DNA of 64,000 nucleotides, from contig JADJEA010000001.1 in the NCBI GenBank assembly GCA_016702415.1, positions 725,001 to 789,000 of the forward strand, written 5' to 3'. This stretch comes from Nostocoides sp. (GTDB taxonomy: Bacteria > Actinomycetota > Actinomycetes > Actinomycetales > Dermatophilaceae). A model generated the notes under the pieces. That model was not told the DNA's origin and did not search any database. It saw only the letters and a list, made by a program, of their open reading frames with translations. The position numbers and the translations under genes are program-made. This document shows positions 16,629-24,685 of the stretch, one piece after another (position 1 is the stretch's first letter; each line of letters opens with the position of its first letter).

Positions 16629-17000
16629 TCAGGTCCAGGCGCGGGCGACTGCCTCGTGAGCGTCCTCCTGAGTCAGCCCGAGGGTGCGGACCGAGGCGAC
16701 GAACGTCGTGGCGGCGGCGTCCAGGCGGGCACGCGTCATCCGGCTGGGGGAGCGGGCGATCGGGGCGACGGTGGTGCCGCCGCCGCGGCGGGTCTGCACC
16801 AGGCCGGCCTGCTCGAGTTCCTGCACCGCACGAGCCACCGTGCCGGGGGCGATGCCGAGATCACGGGCCAGCTGGCGGACCGGCGGCAGACGTTCGCCCG
16901 GCGCCAACTGCCCGGTCTCGATGAGCGTCGCGATCTGCCGCCGAAGTTGCTCGAAGGGCGGCGTCGGGTCGGCCAGATCGACGCTGATGGCGCGCGTCAC
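16629..17000 (-). CDS. GntR-family (YtrA-type) transcriptional regulator
   Basis: 123 residues from GTG 17000. A winged helix at about residues 10-75 reads PPFEQLRRQIATLIETGQLA, PGERLPPVRQLARDLGIAPG, then TVARAVQELEQAGLVQTRRG. It is followed by a short dimerisation tail and no large ligand domain, which marks the YtrA subgroup. Its GTG overlaps the TGA of the upstream membrane-protein gene (GTGA), so both are translated from one transcript. Two matching inverted repeats upstream of that transcript are the likely operators, implying autorepression. Confidence 0.9.
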   Translation of the reverse strand: MTRAISVDLADPTPPFEQLRRQIATLIETGQLAPGERLPPVRQLARDLGIAPGTVARAVQELEQAGLVQTRRGGGTTVAPIARSPSRMTRARLDAAATTFVASVRTLGLTQEDAHEAVARAWT

Positions 17001-17941
17001 CGGGGCCTCGCGGACAGATCGGGCGCGCTTGGGGCGACGAGGAGGCCGCGCCGGCGCGGCAGGAGCAGCCGGGCGAGCAAGGCGGCCGCGACGACCGCAC
17101 ATCCAATGGCGACCACCACGAGCATCCCGGCGAAGGTGTCGCCGCCGCGCGCGCAGTCGTTGCTGCTCAGGATCATGGCCATGATGGTGGCGATCGGCAC
17201 GGCGGTGCCGAAGGCCATGACACCGACCGCAGTGACGAGATTGGTCATCGCCTCGCGCCGTAGCTCCCAGTCCAGTTCCTGCGACGCGGCACTCGGGTTG
17301 GCGCGCCGGTGGATCGCTACCGCTCCGGCGGCGGCCAGCGCGAGGCAGGCCACCACCGCAATCGCCGCCGGTCCGGCATAGAAGCTGCCCGGCCACGGGG
17401 TGCTTATCGATGTCTGCATCGTGGTGCCCGAGTCGGGAAGGGCGACCTCGCACGTGGCCCGCAGCGCCCGTCCCGCCCGGCCGAGGTCGTCCGGGCTGCC
17501 CGCCCAGGTGCCGATCACCAGAAGCGTGGTCAGTATGCCGATCCCACCCCCCACCACCGCCGTCCGGGTGCGGGGGAGAAGGTGGCGCCACGAGCGCGTC
17601 GTCAGGGCGGCGGTCCGGGTGGTGGTCCGGCTGGGGTGAGCCGTGGCCTCACCGACGACGACCCCCGCGATCATCGCCGCAGCAGCCAGGGCGGGGCTGG
17701 CGAGTGCGAGCCGCCCGAGGGCGACCGGCCGCTGCGCGGAGAGGAAGGCGGCGCTGCCGAGCAGCAGTCCGAGGACGACACCGCTCCACCGCCAGCGCGC
17801 CGTCCACCGGGCGATCTCAGCCAAATCGGCTGGTGCGGAGTCTGGTTCGGTTGCTCGGCGGTGGATCAGGGTCCTGGCGACCAACACCGCGATGACTACG
17901 GCGAAGGCCAGGACCAGCATGAGCAGGAACTGGAGCGACAT
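16997..17941 (-). CDS. Multi-pass membrane protein paired with YtrA-type regulator
   Basis: 314 residues from ATG 17941 (GAGGACC upstream; an earlier GTG-type start would put the operator inside the gene). About seven hydrophobic segments: residues 1-22, 50-70, 75-97, 128-150, 190-212, 238-265 and 275-300. The loops are charged, with HRRATEPDS near the N-terminus and HRRANPSAASQELD late. No transporter motif is recognised. Pairs of a small GntR regulator with a membrane protein of unknown function are common in actinomycetes and often respond to cell-envelope stress; that role is inferred. It is the first gene of the two-gene operon. Confidence 0.75.
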   Translation of the reverse strand: MSLQFLLMLVLAFAVVIAVLVARTLIHRRATEPDSAPADLAEIARWTARWRWSGVVLGLLLGSAAFLSAQRPVALGRLALASPALAAAAMIAGVVVGEATAHPSRTTTRTAALTTRSWRHLLPRTRTAVVGGGIGILTTLLVIGTWAGSPDDLGRAGRALRATCEVALPDSGTTMQTSISTPWPGSFYAGPAAIAVVACLALAAAGAVAIHRRANPSAASQELDWELRREAMTNLVTAVGVMAFGTAVPIATIMAMILSSNDCARGGDTFAGMLVVVAIGCAVVAAALLARLLLPRRRGLLVAPSAPDLSARPR

Positions 17942-17956
17942 GGTTGGTCCTCGACT

Positions 17957-17980
17957 TTTGTATCGATGAGTTGATACAAA
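17957..17980. promoter_or_regulatory. GntR/YtrA operator candidate 1
   Basis: Perfect inverted repeat TTTGTATC (17957-17964) / GATACAAA (17973-17980) with 8-base spacer, directly upstream of the membrane protein-gntR operon. It shares the core TTGTRTC-N8-GAYACAA with the second site. Confidence 0.7.
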
Positions 17981-18000
17981 GCATGGTGCCGCTAACCCGG

Positions 18001-18028
18001 GACTTGTGTCAAGTCGATGACACAAGTC
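18001..18028. promoter_or_regulatory. GntR/YtrA operator candidate 2
   Basis: Perfect 11-base arms GACTTGTGTCA (18001-18011) and TGACACAAGTC (18018-18028), 6-base spacer. Its centre is 46 bases from that of site 1, and it has the same TTGTRTC-N8-GAYACAA core. Confidence 0.7.
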
Positions 18029-18041
18029 GAGTCTGGGGCGC

Positions 18042-18439
18042 CGGGGTCGGGGTGGAGCGTCGGGGTCGGGGCGGAGCTTCGGGGTCGGGGTGGAGCGTCG
18101 GGTGTCCGCGGCCTCGCTGCTCGGGACGGCCGCGTTCGCGGGGTCGTCGGTGCTAGGACCGGGACGCAGCTGGCAAGTGGGCGGCGGGCTGCGGGCCTCC
18201 CTCGTCGGGCCCCATTGCTGTAGCCGGGGGTACGCCCAGGTGCTTAGGTCAGGCGCGCCGGTGCACCTGGTCGGGCGCGCCGGTGCTCAGGCCGGGCGCG
18301 CCGGTGCACCTGGTCGGGCGCGCCGGTGCTGGGACCGGGACGGCCAGCTACGGCAATGTGGGCCGGGACCGGGGCTGTATGCGGGGCCTCGCCTCGCCGG
18401 GCCCCATTGCTGTAGCCGGGGGTACGCCCAGGTCTTAGG
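18042..18439. other. Gene-free repeat-rich region between the GntR operon and HelR gene
   Basis: About 400 bases with no credible gene. The left part has imperfect repeats of cggggtcggggtggagcgt. The middle has alternating units of cgcgccggtgcacctggtcgg type. A direct repeat of about 51 bases (starting cgggccccattgctgtagcc) occurs at 18206-18257 and 18398-18448, differing by one deleted base; the second copy runs into the last codons of the HelR-like gene. Confidence 0.7.
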
Positions 18440-20692
18440 TCAGGCGCGCAGAACGGTCATCCGGTGGGCGGCGCGGGTGAGGACGACATACAGGACCCGG
18501 ATGCCGCCCGGCGACTCCGCCGCGATGGCGTCGGGATCGACGACGACGGTGGCGTCCCACTCCAGGCCCTTGGTCGCCATCGGGTCGACGACCTGGACCC
18601 GGCCGTCGTGGGTGCCGTGCAGGGGGGCGAGGGCATCGGCATACCGGAGGGGGGTGACGACGGCGATGGTGCCGTCGACCTCACTCACCAACCGACTCAG
18701 CGAATCCGCCACCGCCGCAACGGGATCGCCGCCCAGGGGGGCGACCACCGGGTCGACGCCGGTCTCGCGGACCGCGTCGGGGATATCGGCATCCGGCATC
18801 ACCTCGAGGATGACGTCGCGGGCGTAGTCGAAGATCTCGCGGGCGTTGCGGTAGTTGGTGGCCATGTGGAAGCGGCGCCGTGGCGAGGTGCCGAAGGCCT
18901 CGTCGCGCGCGCGAGCCGCCTCCGCCGGATCCGACCATGAGGCCTGGGCCTCGTCGCCGACGACGGTCCAGGACGCCCACTCCGCGACGCGTCCGAGCAT
19001 CCGCCACTGCATCGGCGACAGATCCTGGGCCTCGTCGACGAGCACGTGCGCATAGTCCCCCGGCTCGCCGATGTGCCCGCGTAGCAACCGCTCGCGCGGG
19101 TCGCCCGTGCGCGCCTCCGCGGCGGCCCCGAGGCTCGCGGAGGTGGGGCCGAGCTCGCGGAATTCGCTGGCGGAGACCACATCCAGCTCGTCGATCTCAT
19201 AGAAGCCGCGCTCCTCGCCGGTGCCGGCGCGCACCTCTCCCACGCGGGTGGCGAGGTCGTCGATGAGCGCGACGTCGGCGACGCTCCACGTCCCGACGGC
19301 CAGCGCGTCCTGCAGCGAGAGCGCCACCGCGGCGCACTCCTCGTCGCTGAGCGCCCCCCGCCCGAGTCGGTAGGCGAGATCGGTATCGGCGAGCCAGAGG
19401 AGGACCTCGCGCGGATCGAGTTGCGGCCACCACGCGGCCATGAAGTCGTCGACGGCGATCGAAGAGTCGAAGGCCTCCAGGAACTCCGCCTTGAGCCCTG
19501 TGCGGACGCTGGCCCAGGCCGCTTGCCCGAGCAGGGCCCGCGCCGAGTCGGTCGCTGCATTGCGCGCGTGCCCCCGCAGGGCCCGGGCGCGGACATCGGC
19601 GAGCACGGGCGGGCCGAGGGTGACCGCCTGACCGCCGACGAAGGCGCGGAACTGGTCGGGGGCACCGGGCACCGGCGCGCCGGCGGCCCGGGCGAGCAAC
19701 CGCCGGATGCGAAGGGACCCCTTGACGGCGGCCACCTCAGGGCGGTCCAGGCGGGTCGCGCTGACCGCGTCGACCAGATCGCCGACCGAGCGTAGGGTCA
19801 CCGAATCCTCTCCGAGAGAGGGCAATACGCGTTCGATATAGGCGGTGTATGCCGTGGACGGCCCCACGACGAGGATGCCGCCGCCCTCGAAGCGGCGCCG
19901 CTCGGCATACAGGAGGTAGGCCGCCCGGTGGAGGGCGACGACGGTCTTGCCGGTCCCCGGGCCGCCGGTGATCTCGGTGACGCCGCGGCTGGGGGCGCGG
20001 ATGGCTTCGTCCTGATGCTGCTGGATGGTCGCGACGATGTCGCGCATCCGCGGCCCGCGCGCGCGGGTGAGCGCGGCCAGGAGTGCGCCGTCACCGACGA
20101 CGACGATGTCGTCGGGCGCCTCCGCCGCCATGAGGTCGTCCTCGACGCCGACGACGGTCGTGCCCTGGCTGCGCATGACCCGGCGGCGGATGACGTCGTG
20201 GGGGTCGACCGGCGTGGCGCGATAGAACGCCGCCGCGGCCGGGGCCCGCCAGTCGATGACCAGGGGCTCGTAGTCCTCGTCGCGCACGCCGAGCCGCCCG
20301 ATGTAGCGGATCTCGCGCTCCCGCCCCGCCCACCAGGGCGCGTCGGGGTCTGCGGCCGGCTGCTCGGGTTGGTCGCCGGGCTGTGGGGTGGTCGCGTGGG
20401 CGAGGTCGAGCCGCCCGAAGACCAGCCCTTCGTACTGGGTGTCGAGCGAGGCCTGACGCCGGGCCGCGTTGAAGACGAGCGCGTCTCGCTCGAAGAGTCC
20501 GGACATCTCCTCGTCCCGGATGTCGCCGGTGCGATCGGTGCGGCCGCGGGACATCCCGTCGGCGGCGACGAGGGCGGCGCGCTGACTGGCCTTGCCGAGT
20601 TCGGCATACACCCGGTCGACGTGCGCCTGCTCGATCGCGATCTCGCGGGTGACGGCGTCCTGGCTCGTCGCGTCCGAGGGACGAGGACTCAA
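18440..20692 (-). CDS. helR: HelD/HelR-like RNA polymerase-associated UvrD-type ATPase
   Basis: 750 residues. The N-terminal arm (EIAIEQAHVDRVYAELGKA) and the following EGLVFGRLDL region match HelD-class proteins, which insert into RNA polymerase channels and recycle stalled complexes. Superfamily 1 motifs: Walker A GGPGTGKTVVALHRAAYLLY (about residue 243), Walker B VLVDEAQDLSPMQW (about 550), GDEAQASW, ATNYRNAREIFDYA, and the C-terminal LYVVLTRAAHRMTVL. TTG at 20692 is the start, with GAAGG eight bases upstream; no ATG or GTG fits. In actinomycetes the HelR branch can displace rifamycins from RNA polymerase; whether this copy does so is inference, and I saw no recognisable rifamycin-associated element upstream. 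Confidence 0.85.
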   Translation of the reverse strand: MSPRPSDATSQDAVTREIAIEQAHVDRVYAELGKASQRAALVAADGMSRGRTDRTGDIRDEEMSGLFERDALVFNAARRQASLDTQYEGLVFGRLDLAHATTPQPGDQPEQPAADPDAPWWAGREREIRYIGRLGVRDEDYEPLVIDWRAPAAAAFYRATPVDPHDVIRRRVMRSQGTTVVGVEDDLMAAEAPDDIVVVGDGALLAALTRARGPRMRDIVATIQQHQDEAIRAPSRGVTEITGGPGTGKTVVALHRAAYLLYAERRRFEGGGILVVGPSTAYTAYIERVLPSLGEDSVTLRSVGDLVDAVSATRLDRPEVAAVKGSLRIRRLLARAAGAPVPGAPDQFRAFVGGQAVTLGPPVLADVRARALRGHARNAATDSARALLGQAAWASVRTGLKAEFLEAFDSSIAVDDFMAAWWPQLDPREVLLWLADTDLAYRLGRGALSDEECAAVALSLQDALAVGTWSVADVALIDDLATRVGEVRAGTGEERGFYEIDELDVVSASEFRELGPTSASLGAAAEARTGDPRERLLRGHIGEPGDYAHVLVDEAQDLSPMQWRMLGRVAEWASWTVVGDEAQASWSDPAEAARARDEAFGTSPRRRFHMATNYRNAREIFDYARDVILEVMPDADIPDAVRETGVDPVVAPLGGDPVAAVADSLSRLVSEVDGTIAVVTPLRYADALAPLHGTHDGRVQVVDPMATKGLEWDATVVVDPDAIAAESPGGIRVLYVVLTRAAHRMTVLRA

Positions 20693-20772
20693 TGCATGCC
20701 TTCGAGGTGGGTCCGGATGGGAACGACCCAGCCTAGCGGGCCGCCACGGCGGGGTGGTATGCCGAGTCCCGC

Positions 20773-21771
20773 CTACACCAGTCCCTGGCGGGCCGCCTGG
20801 ACCCCCGCCTGGAAGCGGGTTTCCGCGCCGAGGCCGTCCATGATGTGCCGGATGCGGCGTTCGACGGTGCGTTGGGAGATGCGGAGGCGCCGCGTGATCG
20901 TCGAGTCACTGGCGCCCGCCGCGAGGAGGCTGAGGATCAGGGCGTCGCGATCGGCGTTGTTGTCGCTGCCCGCAGCGTCCTCGCCCATGGGAAGGGCGAC
21001 GCCCGAGCCGAAGAGGGAGTCGCCCCAGCGCAGGAGGGCGGCAACGAAGGGCTGGCTGCGCAGGAGCATCGATCCGCCGCCGGAGGGTTCGATGTGGCTG
21101 AACTCCACGACCGCGGCGGCGCGGTCGACGATGATCGCGGAGAAGTGGATGGTGCCGGAGAGGCGGATCTCCTCCCCGCCCATCATCCGGTCGCGCAAGG
21201 CCTCCAGGGCGCCAGGGACATCGAGGACGGCCTGGTCGTAGACCGCGCGCAGAGTGACCAACTCCCCGGCGGCATTGCGGAAGTACTCCCGGTGGGAGTT
21301 GAACGGGTCGAGCAGGAGTTGGTGCGTCCGGCGCGAGTCGGCCCTCACGGAGAGGATCTCGGTCTGGGCCGCGGCGGTGATGGTCGCCGTGGCGGACGCG
21401 ATATCGGCCAGGGTGGCCAGCTCACGGTTGCCCGAGTCGACGACCTCGTGATTGCGCACGGCCATGAAGAGTTGGTGGAGCTGGCCCGCGCGCGCCCGCC
21501 ACTCGCGGGTCCGGCGCTCGGCATCGGCCGCCCAGGCGGTGATGGCGATGTCGGGTGCGGGGATATCCCAGTCGTCCGGATCGCTGGCGTCGAGTAGTCC
21601 CCTGGCCTGCAGTAATACCGTCGCGCGGTCGACGAGGTCTGCCGGCAAGCCCGTCGTGAGCAGGCTGTCGCGGCTGGGTTTGGGCAGGCGGATGAGTGCT
21701 CCGTAGACGCGGCCAATGTCCTCCTCGCTCAGCAACTGCGGGTCCGCCGCCTGTATCTCCCCTGCTGACAT
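20773..21771 (-). CDS. LuxR-type helix-turn-helix regulator
   Basis: 332 residues. The C-terminal LuxR-type domain (about residues 265-325) reads DRDALILSLLAAGASDSTIT, RRLRISQRTVERRIRHIMDG, then LGAETRFQAGVQAARQ. The N-terminal 50 residues look like a TrmB-type winged helix (LVDRATVLLQARGLLD). The middle part (about 150-250) is a regulatory module with REYFRNAAGELVTLRAVYDQ and a phospholipase D-like beta segment (IHFSAIIVDRAAAVVEFS). Proteins of this architecture are numerous in actinomycetes and their signals are mostly unknown. ATG at 21771 with GGGGGT upstream. The C-terminal gene neighbour (HelR-like) is on the same strand, 80 bases away. Confidence 0.85.
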   Translation of the reverse strand: MSAGEIQAADPQLLSEEDIGRVYGALIRLPKPSRDSLLTTGLPADLVDRATVLLQARGLLDASDPDDWDIPAPDIAITAWAADAERRTREWRARAGQLHQLFMAVRNHEVVDSGNRELATLADIASATATITAAAQTEILSVRADSRRTHQLLLDPFNSHREYFRNAAGELVTLRAVYDQAVLDVPGALEALRDRMMGGEEIRLSGTIHFSAIIVDRAAAVVEFSHIEPSGGGSMLLRSQPFVAALLRWGDSLFGSGVALPMGEDAAGSDNNADRDALILSLLAAGASDSTITRRLRISQRTVERRIRHIMDGLGAETRFQAGVQAARQGLV

Positions 21772-21835
21772 ACCCCCAAGGGTTCCACATCTGGCGGGTT
21801 TCCGCCAATGGCGGAGGACCGACAGGATTGGGCTT

Positions 21836-21847
21836 TACTCGCGAGTA
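21836..21847. promoter_or_regulatory. 12-base perfect palindrome upstream of LuxR gene
   Basis: TACTCGCGAGTA, 65 bases upstream of the LuxR start. A smaller inverted repeat TCCGCC-aat-GGCGGA lies at 21801-21815. Both are plausible protein-binding sites; neither is tied to a protein by sequence. Confidence 0.45.
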
Positions 21848-21889
21848 GAAGTTTGTCAAGATTTCATCGGTTGATCCCGCGTCAACCCG

Positions 21890-21992
21890 CGTGAAGAGCG
21901 CCGGTTCCCCCACCGAGTGCCCACGCCACAGGCGCGGCGTTCCCGGGGGAACATCCCCCCTGCTCCCCGGGAACGCCGCGCCCCTTTATTTT
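21890..21992 (+). ncRNA. Probable 6C-type small RNA with intrinsic terminator
   Basis: The plus strand has a short hairpin with a C-run loop (CGGT/ACCG around TCCCCC, 21902-21915). A long hairpin follows, with perfect 18-base arms GGCGCGGCGTTCCCGGGG (21931-21948) and 21965-21982. Its 16-base loop contains CCCCCC (21955-21960) and it is followed by TTTATTTT. Two C-loop hairpins ending in a terminator are the hallmark of the actinobacterial 6C RNA. No protein gene on the plus strand lies upstream to need this terminator, which supports an independent small transcript. The 5' end and promoter were not located; the first loop has five rather than six C. Confidence 0.55.
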
Positions 21993-22030
21993 CCCTGGCG
22001 GCCCGAGTTCAGCAAAGTGGACCCGCAACG

Positions 22031-22185
22031 TGGGCCGCAACGTGAGCACGTCTTGTCGACTTGAGCACCCCATACATGGCGTGCTCAAGTCGACAACGCG
22101 TGCTCAAGTTCGTCAGGAGGGCGTGCGAACGTCGACATGGCGTGCTCAAGTTCCTCAGTCGGCGTGCTCACGTTCGTGAGACAGC
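22031..22185. repeat. Cluster of GCGTGCTCAAGTTCG-type repeats upstream of purD
   Basis: Five to six related units in both orientations. A perfect 16-base inverted repeat TTGTCGACTTGAGCAC (22054-22069) / 22082-22097 is followed by direct copies of gcgtgctcaagttc at about 22099, 22139 and 22163, with an inverted half-copy near 22032. It occupies the region 75-230 bases before purD. The rest of 21993-22259 shows no gene. Confidence 0.75.
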
Positions 22186-22259
22186 GCGAGCGCGCCGTAG
22201 CCCCACTCCCGCCGGGTGGACGTATGCCGATCCCCGCCCACTCACTAGGGTTTGTGGGC

Positions 22260-23618
22260 ATGAAGGTTCTCGTGGTGGGGTCGGGGGCGCGAGAGCACGC
22301 GCTGGTGCGCGCGATCGCCCTCGACCCGATGGTCGATGCGGTCATCGCCGCGCCCGGCAACCCCGGGATCGCTCAGATTGCCTTGTGCGAGCCGATCGGC
22401 GGAGGCGGGATCACCGATGGGGCGGCGGTCGTCGAGGTGGCGCGGCGGCATACCGTCGATCTCGTCGTCATCGGACCCGAGGCACCGCTCGTGGAGGGGG
22501 TGGCGGACGACCTGCGGGCGGCCGGGTTCGCGACCTTCGGGCCGTCCGCGCGGGCGGCCCAGCTCGAGGGGAGCAAGGCGTTCGCCAAGCGGATCATGGC
22601 CGAGGCGGGGGTGCCGACGTCGTTCTCGCATGTGTGCACCACACGCGCGGAGGTCGAGGACGCGCTCGACGCATTCGGGGCACCCTATGTCGTCAAGGAC
22701 GACGGGCTCGCGGCGGGCAAGGGCGTGGTGGTGACCGACGACCGGGATGCGGCCCTCGCCCACGCCGACGCCTGTCTCGCGCGCCCCGACGGGCGGCTGG
22801 TCGTCGAGGAATATCTCGACGGCCCCGAGGTCTCCCTCTTCTGCATCAGCGACGGCACCACGGTCGTCCCGCTCGCCCCGGCGCAGGACTTCAAGCGGCT
22901 GAGCGACGGCGATGCTGGCCCGAACACCGGCGGGATGGGCGCCTACTCCCCGCTCGACTGGGCTCCCCCCGGCCTCGTCGACGATGTCGTCCAGCGCATC
23001 GCCCAACCGACCATCGACACCATGCACCGCCTCGGTATGCCGTTCGTCGGCGTCCTTTACGTCGGCCTCGCGCTGACGTCGCGCGGGATGCGGGTGGTGG
23101 AGTTCAACGTCCGTTTCGGCGACCCGGAGACCCAGGTGGTCCTCGACCGGCTGGTGACGGCGCTCGCGGAGTTCCTGCAGGCGGCGGCCACGGGCCAGCT
23201 CGACCTCGCCGGCCCGCTGCGGTGGCGGCCCGAGCCGGCGGTCACCGTCGTCCTCGCGGCCCCGGGCTATCCGCAGGCTCCTGAGAGTGGGGGCGTGCTG
23301 TCGGGGGTCGAGGAGCACGGGCTCGCGGACGAGGCGGGCGACGCCGAGGCGGGCGACGGCGGGGCGGCGGGTGGCGCGGAGGGGGCGGGATCGGCATACG
23401 TCCTCCACGCGGGCACCGCGATCGGCGACGACGGCCTCCTGCGCGCGAGCGGTGGGCGGGTGCTCTCGATCGTCGGGTCGGGACCGGATCTCGCGGCGGC
23501 GCGGGCGGCGGCATACGACCTGATCGAGCGGATCGACCTCCCGGGCGGGCACTATCGCACCGACATCGCCGAGCGGGCGCAGCGCGGCGAGATCACGGCG
23601 CCGGTCGTGGGGGCCTGA
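22260..23618 (+). CDS. purD: Phosphoribosylamine-glycine ligase
   Basis: ATP-grasp enzyme joining glycine to phosphoribosylamine, the second step of purine synthesis (cytoplasm). 452 residues from ATG 22260, where MKVLVVGSGAREHAL starts the canonical fold; the upstream open frame lacks homology. Visible: IGPEAPLVEGV, the ATP-grasp segment APYVVKDDGLAAGKGVVV (about residues 141-158), GPNTGGMGAYSP (about 223-234) and EFNVRFGDPETQ (about 280-291). The C-terminal domain carries an extra Ala/Gly/Glu-rich insertion (about residues 358-380) not usual in PurD. purC follows after one base. Confidence 0.96.
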   Translation: MKVLVVGSGAREHALVRAIALDPMVDAVIAAPGNPGIAQIALCEPIGGGGITDGAAVVEVARRHTVDLVVIGPEAPLVEGVADDLRAAGFATFGPSARAAQLEGSKAFAKRIMAEAGVPTSFSHVCTTRAEVEDALDAFGAPYVVKDDGLAAGKGVVVTDDRDAALAHADACLARPDGRLVVEEYLDGPEVSLFCISDGTTVVPLAPAQDFKRLSDGDAGPNTGGMGAYSPLDWAPPGLVDDVVQRIAQPTIDTMHRLGMPFVGVLYVGLALTSRGMRVVEFNVRFGDPETQVVLDRLVTALAEFLQAAATGQLDLAGPLRWRPEPAVTVVLAAPGYPQAPESGGVLSGVEEHGLADEAGDAEAGDGGAAGGAEGAGSAYVLHAGTAIGDDGLLRASGGRVLSIVGSGPDLAAARAAAYDLIERIDLPGGHYRTDIAERAQRGEITAPVVGA

Positions 23619-23619
23619 G

Positions 23620-24498
23620 GTGGACCTGCCCGGGTATGTCCACCTCTACTCCGGCAAGGTCCGCGACCTCTATGCACCCGTCGGGCCGTCGGGGGAGCCC
23701 GACCCCGACCGCATCCTCCTCGTGGCATCGGACCGCATCTCGGCCTACGACCACATCCTCGGCACGCCGATCCCCGACAAGGGCCGCATCCTGACGCAGC
23801 TCTCCCTCTGGTGGTTCGAGCGGTTGGCGGACTTGGTGCCCAACCACGTCCTCTCCACGGAGGTGCCGGCGGCGGTGGCGGGGCGGGCGCTGCTGGTCCG
23901 GCGCCTCGACATGCTCCCGGTCGAGTGCGTCGCGCGCGCCTACCTGACCGGCGGCGGCCTGGAGGAGTATGCCGCGACCGGCCGGGTCAGTGGCGTGCCC
24001 CTGCCGGCGGGTCTCGTGGACGGGTCCCGGCTGCCGGAACCGGTGTTCACTCCGTCGACCAAGGCCCCCCAAGGCGAGCACGACCAGCCCATCCCGTATG
24101 CCGCGGTCGTGGACCTCGTCGGACCGGACCGCGCCGCCGCGGCCCGGGACCTGACCGTCGCCATCCTGCGCCGCGGTAACGAGATCGCCGCCGAACGGGG
24201 AATCCTGTTGGCGGACACCAAAGTCGAGTTCGGGATCGGCTCCGGCGATGAGCTCGTGCTGGCCGACGAGGTCCTGACGCCCGATTCCTCCCGCTTCTGG
24301 CCGGCCGATCAGTGGGTGCCCGGGCGGGTGCAGCCGTCGTTCGACAAGCAGTACGTCCGGGATTGGCTCACGCACGAGAGCGGCTGGTCGAAGTCGTCCG
24401 GCGAGGCGCCCCCGCCACTGCCGGAGTCGGTTGTCGAGCAGACCCGGGCGCGTTATCTGGAGGCGTACGAGCGGCTGACCGGGCGGACGCTCGACTGA
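23620..24498 (+). CDS. purC: Phosphoribosylaminoimidazole-succinocarboxamide synthase
   Basis: Converts CAIR plus aspartate to SAICAR in purine synthesis. 292 residues from GTG 23620, one base after the purD stop. Hallmarks: HLYSGKVRDLY (about residues 8-18), RILLVASDRISAYDHILGTP (about 28-47), the PVECVARAYLTGGG segment (about 102-115), FTPSTKA (about 145), KVEFGIGSGDELVLADEVLT (about 203-222) and DSSRFWP. It belongs to the longer, about 290-residue, PurC class also seen in other actinomycetes and eukaryotes. It forms an operon with purD; other pur genes are elsewhere. Confidence 0.96.
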   Translation: MDLPGYVHLYSGKVRDLYAPVGPSGEPDPDRILLVASDRISAYDHILGTPIPDKGRILTQLSLWWFERLADLVPNHVLSTEVPAAVAGRALLVRRLDMLPVECVARAYLTGGGLEEYAATGRVSGVPLPAGLVDGSRLPEPVFTPSTKAPQGEHDQPIPYAAVVDLVGPDRAAAARDLTVAILRRGNEIAAERGILLADTKVEFGIGSGDELVLADEVLTPDSSRFWPADQWVPGRVQPSFDKQYVRDWLTHESGWSKSSGEAPPPLPESVVEQTRARYLEAYERLTGRTLD

Positions 24499-24531
24499 CC
24501 GGCACGGGCTCGGCCGAGGGACCCCTCGACG

Positions 24532-24569
24532 TGATCGACCGCCGCATCAGTGATCGATCGCCGCATCAG
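24532..24569. repeat. 19-base tandem duplication
   Basis: tgatcgaccgccgcatcag (24532-24550) followed by the same unit with one change (24551-24569), in the 187-base gap before the SGNH hydrolase gene. No gene is seen in this gap. Confidence 0.85.
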
Positions 24570-24685
24570 TGGGGCGGCGCTGCGGCGCAAAGACGGGTTC
24601 GGCCGATTTGCCCCGGCGCCGCCCGAGAGGCCCTACCCTTCAGTAACCACGCAACGAGGCGTGTCCGTGAAGGGAGATCCCCCGA

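Noticed and set aside
22021..22200. CRISPR-like array upstream of purD
   Set aside because: Units are in mixed orientation, spacing is irregular (2-25 bases) and no cas genes are present.
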